Source of the DNA: Limnohabitans sp. B9-3
GTDB lineage: Bacteria; Pseudomonadota; Gammaproteobacteria; Burkholderiales; Burkholderiaceae_C
Reading direction: 5' to 3'
DNA length: 64,000 nt
Assembly: GCF_002778325.1 (NCBI RefSeq)
Contig: NZ_NESI01000003.1
Coordinates: forward strand, 124,001 to 188,000
The notes beneath the pieces were generated by a model, which worked only from the letters and a program-made list of their open reading frames with translations, ran no database searches and was not told the DNA's origin. Shown here piece by piece: positions 60,595 through 64,000 of this stretch. Position 1 is the stretch's first letter. Each line of letters begins with the position of its first letter. The position numbers and the translations under genes are program-made.

Positions 60595-61917
60595 TCAGGG
60601 TTGTTGTGCAGGCACAGCGACAGGGGCGGTGGCTTTGGGGGCGCCTTCCATGCGGCCCTGCCAATGCAGTTCAGCGCGCGTGGGCTCGATGAAGGTGTCG
60701 GTGGGCAGGGGCAGGGTTTGCATGCGGGGCTTGGCCAAATGCGGCGTCACGACAAACACCAGCTCCGTGCGTTCGGCCTGAAATGCGCTGCTGCGAAACA
60801 GGGCGCCCAAAATCGGGATTTCTCCCAAAACGGGAAACGCCTTCACCGCCTCGGTCACGTTGTTTTTGATCAAGCCGCCAATTGCAAAGCTCTCGCCATC
60901 GCGCAGCTGCACCGTGGTGGAGGCTCGACGTGTCGAAATAGAAGGCAAGACGCTGACTTGTCCCGTGGAGGTGGTCACCGCGGTGCCCGCCTGTGACAGC
61001 TCGGACACTTCGGGCGTGACGCGCAAGTTGATCAAGCCATCTTCTAAAACTGTCGGGGTGAATTTGAGGCCCACACCAAACTCACGTTCTTCCAACACGA
61101 TGGTGGTCGCTCCGCCGCTGCTCGACTGCGGGACGGGAATAAAGATCTTGCCACCCGCTAAAAACGAGCCTTCTTGGCCACTGATGGCGGTGATGGTGGG
61201 CTCGGCCAAAATTTTGACCAGCCCCTTTTTGATTTCTGCATCCAGCTTGATCGAGGTGCTGCCGTTGCGGGCCGATGCCGTGCCAGCGCCAGTGCCCAGC
61301 AACGAGGACAACAACCCATAGGTGGCGCCACCATTGGTTCGGTTAGCGCCCACCTCAAACCCCAGTTCATCCAGCAGGGTTTTGGACACCTCAGCCACCT
61401 TCACTTCGAGCATCACTTGCTGCGAGCCCTCAACGCGGAGCAGGTTGATGACCTTTTTGCCGCCACTGAACACTTCGGCCAGCAACATCAAACGTTGCAA
61501 GCGTACAGGGTCGGTTACCGTGCCAGTGAAGACAAGCGTGTCCCCCATGGCATCGATGCGAATGTTCTTCTCGCTGGGCACCAATTCGCGCACGTTGTCA
61601 CGCAGCGTTTGCACATCGACACCCACCGACAAGTCCATCACGGTGGTGGTGCCGCCTTTGGTCCAAATCATCACATTGGTCGTGCCTAGTTTTTTGCCGA
61701 GCACATAGACCTCTCGAGGGCTAATCAGCATCACGTCGGCCACCTCTGGGTTGCCGACAGACAGTCGCACCGCGTCGGCGGGTAGCGCCATCACGGTGGA
61801 CTTGCCCGTTGCCAATTGCATCTTGGGAGCCAATTGCAGCGACCAAGCAGGCCCGCTGCAACTCAGCAGCGTCGCCACGCACATCCAAGCCATGCGTTGT
61901 GTGAAAGAGGTTTGCAT
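60595..61917 (-). CDS. cpaC: Pilus secretin CpaC/RcpA
   Basis: 440-residue outer-membrane secretin. It has a signal peptide (about 1-27), an N-terminal BON/POTRA-like part (GKSTVMALPADAVRLSVGNPEVADV), a second domain (RDNVRELVPSEKNIRIDAMGDTLVFTGTV) and a secretin domain (VEGSQQVMLEVKVAEVSKTLLDELGFE to the C-terminal RTELVFVVTPHL motif). It forms the pilus exit channel. ATG 61917 starts a clean signal peptide. Confidence 0.93.
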   Translation of the reverse strand: MQTSFTQRMAWMCVATLLSCSGPAWSLQLAPKMQLATGKSTVMALPADAVRLSVGNPEVADVMLISPREVYVLGKKLGTTNVMIWTKGGTTTVMDLSVGVDVQTLRDNVRELVPSEKNIRIDAMGDTLVFTGTVTDPVRLQRLMLLAEVFSGGKKVINLLRVEGSQQVMLEVKVAEVSKTLLDELGFEVGANRTNGGATYGLLSSLLGTGAGTASARNGSTSIKLDAEIKKGLVKILAEPTITAISGQEGSFLAGGKIFIPVPQSSSGGATTIVLEEREFGVGLKFTPTVLEDGLINLRVTPEVSELSQAGTAVTTSTGQVSVLPSISTRRASTTVQLRDGESFAIGGLIKNNVTEAVKAFPVLGEIPILGALFRSSAFQAERTELVFVVTPHLAKPRMQTLPLPTDTFIEPTRAELHWQGRMEGAPKATAPVAVPAQQP

Positions 61918-61921
61918 GGTT

Positions 61922-62758
61922 TTATTCCAAAGTTTTAACGCTGCCGCGGATGATTTCTGGCTTGTCTGGCGAGCGCTTGGTCTGTGTTGTTGCAGGCGCG
62001 CGAGGTTTTGGCGCGGGTGTTGTCGGCGCAGCCAATGAAAGCTCAATGGGTTTGTCGAGGACCTTTTCGGTGGACTTGAACAAATCCTCCATGCTGGCCC
62101 CTTGGGTGTTCACGCGGCCGGTGTCGACTTGGCTGCGCAGCACCAAGGACAGCGACCCGACGCTGCGTGCCAAATCAATCTGCTCGGCTTGTTGAGGCGT
62201 GACCTCTAGCGTCACGGCGTTGACCAAGCGCGGCTTGGTCTCGCTGGTGGAGGCATCTTGGGCTAACGCCAATACCAAGATGCGCTCCAGCACAATTTTG
62301 GAAACCACGCGGCCGCTTTTTTCAGTGGCATTGACCATCACATCTACGTAGTTGCCGGGCAGCGCAAAGCCAGCCACACCGACAATTTCATTGATCTTCA
62401 CGGTGACAGCGCGTGTGCCCTCGTGCAGCAATGCCGACAGCCCCCCTTTTTCGCCGTGTGCCGCCAGTTTGCTGGGCAACACGGGTTCGCCACGCAAAAT
62501 GGGTGTGTTGGTGACGCGTTGGTAAATGAGTTTCGGGTCGGCCACGGGTTCTTTCAACGCGTTGGCGGCTGGCCAATCGATCGTCTCCAACATGCCCTCG
62601 CGCAGTGGCGTGCCAAAAGGCAAATCGCGGGCGGCCACCACGACTTTGGTGCTGGCCACGTCGGTGCGTTCCAGCACCCAGTGCAAAGCAATGCCGACTG
62701 CGCCCGCACCGAGGGCGAGGGACAAAGCGACGAGTAAGAGGGGGCGGACATTTTTCAC
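61922..62758 (-). CDS. cpaB: Flp pilus assembly protein CpaB/RcpC
   Basis: 278-residue protein with one N-terminal transmembrane helix, a SAF domain (VVAARDLPFGTPLREGMLETIDWP) and an RcpC domain (GTRAVTVKINEIVGVAGFALPGNYVDVMV). A Pro/Lys-rich tail ends the protein. It supports the secretin in the periplasm and may bind peptidoglycan. It lies 10 nt after cpaA. Confidence 0.92.
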   Translation of the reverse strand: MKNVRPLLLVALSLALGAGAVGIALHWVLERTDVASTKVVVAARDLPFGTPLREGMLETIDWPAANALKEPVADPKLIYQRVTNTPILRGEPVLPSKLAAHGEKGGLSALLHEGTRAVTVKINEIVGVAGFALPGNYVDVMVNATEKSGRVVSKIVLERILVLALAQDASTSETKPRLVNAVTLEVTPQQAEQIDLARSVGSLSLVLRSQVDTGRVNTQGASMEDLFKSTEKVLDKPIELSLAAPTTPAPKPRAPATTQTKRSPDKPEIIRGSVKTLE

Positions 62759-62768
62759 ACGCTGACCT

Positions 62769-63278
62769 TTAGTTGTTCAAGAGCACATAGCCCAAGGTGC
62801 CCAAGCCAATGGCCAGTGCATAAGGCAGGCGATGCGGCCCCACCACCATGACCCATTGGCGTGGACGGCCTCCGCTGGCCATTTGCATGACAAAGCCTAG
62901 GACGCCTTGGTGCACGTTTTGCCACATGACCGTCAATTGCCCGTGCCGCAGCGCGATCAACAATGCCAACACACCGCCCGATACGCCGGTGAGCATGGCT
63001 ACCGTCAAAATGCCCGGAAAGCCTACAAATGCACCCACAGCAGCGAGCAACTTGACGTCGCCCGCCCCCAAAATGCGCAGCAGATAGAACGGCAAAAACA
63101 CAGCCAAACCAGCCAAGCTGCCCTCTGCCGCATCGATCCAGCCAATGCCATCGGGTTGCCAAGCGATGGCCATGCCCACCGCCCATCCCAGCAGCACCAA
63201 TGGGTTGGGTATTCGGTGGGTTCTGACATCCCACCACATGGCGGCGATCAGCAGCAGGCTGCAGGCGAACGTCCACAT
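62769..63278 (-). CDS. cpaA: Prepilin peptidase CpaA/TadV
   Basis: 169-residue A24-type aspartic peptidase that cleaves the Flp prepilin. Active-site Asp residues are in WWDVRTHRIPN (Asp17) and LGAGDVKLLAAVGAF (GxGD motif). About six transmembrane helices; lacks the methylase domain of PilD, as normal for the Tad type. It lies 11 nt after flp. Confidence 0.92.
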   Translation of the reverse strand: MWTFACSLLLIAAMWWDVRTHRIPNPLVLLGWAVGMAIAWQPDGIGWIDAAEGSLAGLAVFLPFYLLRILGAGDVKLLAAVGAFVGFPGILTVAMLTGVSGGVLALLIALRHGQLTVMWQNVHQGVLGFVMQMASGGRPRQWVMVVGPHRLPYALAIGLGTLGYVLLNN

Positions 63279-63289
63279 GGCTGGGTGAC

Positions 63290-63478
63290 TTAAACCGGCT
63301 TGGCTGCGAGCAACTTGGCCGAGATGGCCGTGAAGATGGCGTTCAAGTTCGTGCCAACAGCGGTGGCAGCGGTGATGATGACCACCGAAATCAAGGCGGC
63401 CAACAAACCATATTCAATGGCCGTTGCACCTTGTTCGTCGGCGAGAAAGTTTTGGGTGAGTTGTTTTAACGTGTTCAT
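63290..63478 (-). CDS. flp: Flp family type IVb pilin
   Basis: 62-residue prepilin. A short leader ends in Gly17, followed by ATAIEYGLLAALISVVIITAAT with the Flp-specific Glu-Tyr pair (Glu22-Tyr23). It is the main pilus subunit. A GAAAGG site precedes the ATG. It heads the leftward tad operon and is expected to be the most highly expressed gene of it. No second pilin or TadE/F minor pilins are visible in the window. Confidence 0.95.
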   Translation of the reverse strand: MNTLKQLTQNFLADEQGATAIEYGLLAALISVVIITAATAVGTNLNAIFTAISAKLLAAKPV

Positions 63479-63679
63479 GTTTGACCTTTCAAAGTTCCGT
63501 GCGAAGTTGCACCACTGACGGCTTGAATTTAGGTCTTTACTTGCTTATTTGCTGATCAATAGGTCCTGGTTTCGTGCGTGTCGTCCTGTGCATGCATGGC
63601 GATCGATGTGTTTTTTGTGTGCGTCAACGTACAGATAGATCACCAGCGAGTAGGCACAGTCGATCCAAAGGAAAAAACA
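63479..63679. promoter_or_regulatory. Divergent spacer between flp and the AraC-like gene
   Basis: 201 bp holding the promoters of the pilus operon and the regulator gene. I see an AT-rich patch around 63535-63560 but no confident -35/-10 or sigma-54 element. Confidence 0.4.
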
Positions 63680-64000
63680 ATGCTTGACCTATTTGCATCG
63701 ACACAGGGGGACTTCGGTCACGTTGAGGTTGTGAAGTACAGCCATGATTTGGTGGTGCATGCCCATCCGCAGACCCATTTTTCATTTTGGTTGGGCGGCG
63801 GCCTGGCCTATGCCCATGTCGACAAAAGTTTGGCGCAACTCGGGCCCGACTTGGCGCTGGGCGTGAATAGCCATGCGTCGCACGATCTTTGCCTGCACGA
63901 CGCGCAGCGCGGGGCTATTTTTTTAAATCTGTATTTGAACGACGCTTGGCTGGATGCACAGTGTGCTGACTTGGCGCATGCCATGGTGTTGGCACAACCG
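63680..64000 (+). CDS. AraC-like regulator, N-terminal part (partial)
   Basis: 107 codons to the right window edge with no stop; not listed as a complete frame because it is cut. The start MLDLFASTQGDFGHVEVVKYSHDL has an AAAGGA site 8 nt upstream. The AHPQTHFSFWLGGG segment and the later beta-strand pattern fit the cupin-like AraC-type ligand-binding domain. The DNA-binding half lies outside. It is divergent from flp and could regulate it, but that is inference. Confidence 0.65.
   Translation, partial: MLDLFASTQGDFGHVEVVKYSHDLVVHAHPQTHFSFWLGGGLAYAHVDKSLAQLGPDLALGVNSHASHDLCLHDAQRGAIFLNLYLNDAWLDAQCADLAHAMVLAQP

Noticed and set aside
63495..63520. Possible sigma-54 promoter (TGGTGC...GCA) before flp
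   Set aside because: The GG and GC spacing is one base short of the required 10 and the flanks do not match.

Overview
The window looks like the chromosome of a freshwater-type betaproteobacterium of the order Burkholderiales, most likely Comamonadaceae (Limnohabitans/Rhodoferax-like). This is inferred from gene content and order: a cytochrome c oxidase locus whose subunit II carries a fused cytochrome c, a 38-codon cox assembly ORF, ctaG, a DUF2970 protein, coxC, SURF1, ctaA, ctaB and sco; pcaF-pcaI-pcaJ; hrcA diverging from nadK-recN-rapZ; and a complete tad/flp pilus cluster. Coding density is high, most starts are ATG, and the backbone is GC-rich. No database search was possible, so genus level is a guess.

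Layout. 1-2.6 kb: start of a probable soxY, soxX, an EamA exporter overlapping soxX, a winged-helix protein and a DUF1080 lipoprotein. 2.6-5.7 kb: tRNA-Arg(CCT), a VWA/small membrane protein/MoxR ATPase unit and cytochrome c4. 5.8-9.7 kb: DUF1841, the beta-ketoadipate end genes pcaFIJ and ferredoxin-NADP reductase. 9.9-13 kb: MarR, MaoC, trmL, comF and a BioC-like methyltransferase. 13-22 kb: cytochrome oxidase structural and assembly genes. 22-31 kb: rpoH with a CIRCE operator, a Stealth protein, a 2OG-Fe oxygenase, an Rrf2 regulator, bactofilin, ftsY, rsmD, coaD, a phosphatase, a ferredoxin and pth. 31-42.6 kb: rplY, prs, tRNA-Gln, ispE, lolB, a TPR protein, mutM, mutY, rapZ, recN, nadK and hrcA. 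42.8-45.3 kb: a metallo-hydrolase, an EamA exporter, DUF1330 and a small lipoprotein.

45.4-55.5 kb is an AT-richer integrated element of about 10.1 kb, and the most unusual part of the window. It sits inside the anticodon loop of a tRNA(CAT) gene, probably tRNA-Ile2. The native gene is split: a 41-nt 5' part remains at the left end and the 3' part at the right end, both sharing the 9-bp core CTCATAATC. Just inside the left end the element carries a complete second tRNA(CAT) gene with its own promoter and terminator. That copy is interrupted, exactly within the same 9-bp core, by a 206-nt group I intron closely resembling the Azoarcus tRNA-Ile(CAU) ribozyme. The element therefore appears to break an essential single-copy tRNA and supply a self-splicing replacement whose DNA no longer contains an intact integration site. 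Its other genes are two tyrosine recombinases, a probable HUH-type replication initiator next to a very AT-rich stretch, DUF6876- and DUF6641-like proteins, a secreted serine hydrolase with a membrane protein, an excisionase-like HTH protein and the N-terminal remnant of an MmeI-like restriction-modification enzyme.

55.6-63.5 kb is the tad/flp cluster (flp, cpaA, cpaB, cpaC, lipoprotein, tadZ, tadA, tadB, tadC, small membrane protein), transcribed leftward. The window ends in the N-terminal half of an AraC-like regulator.
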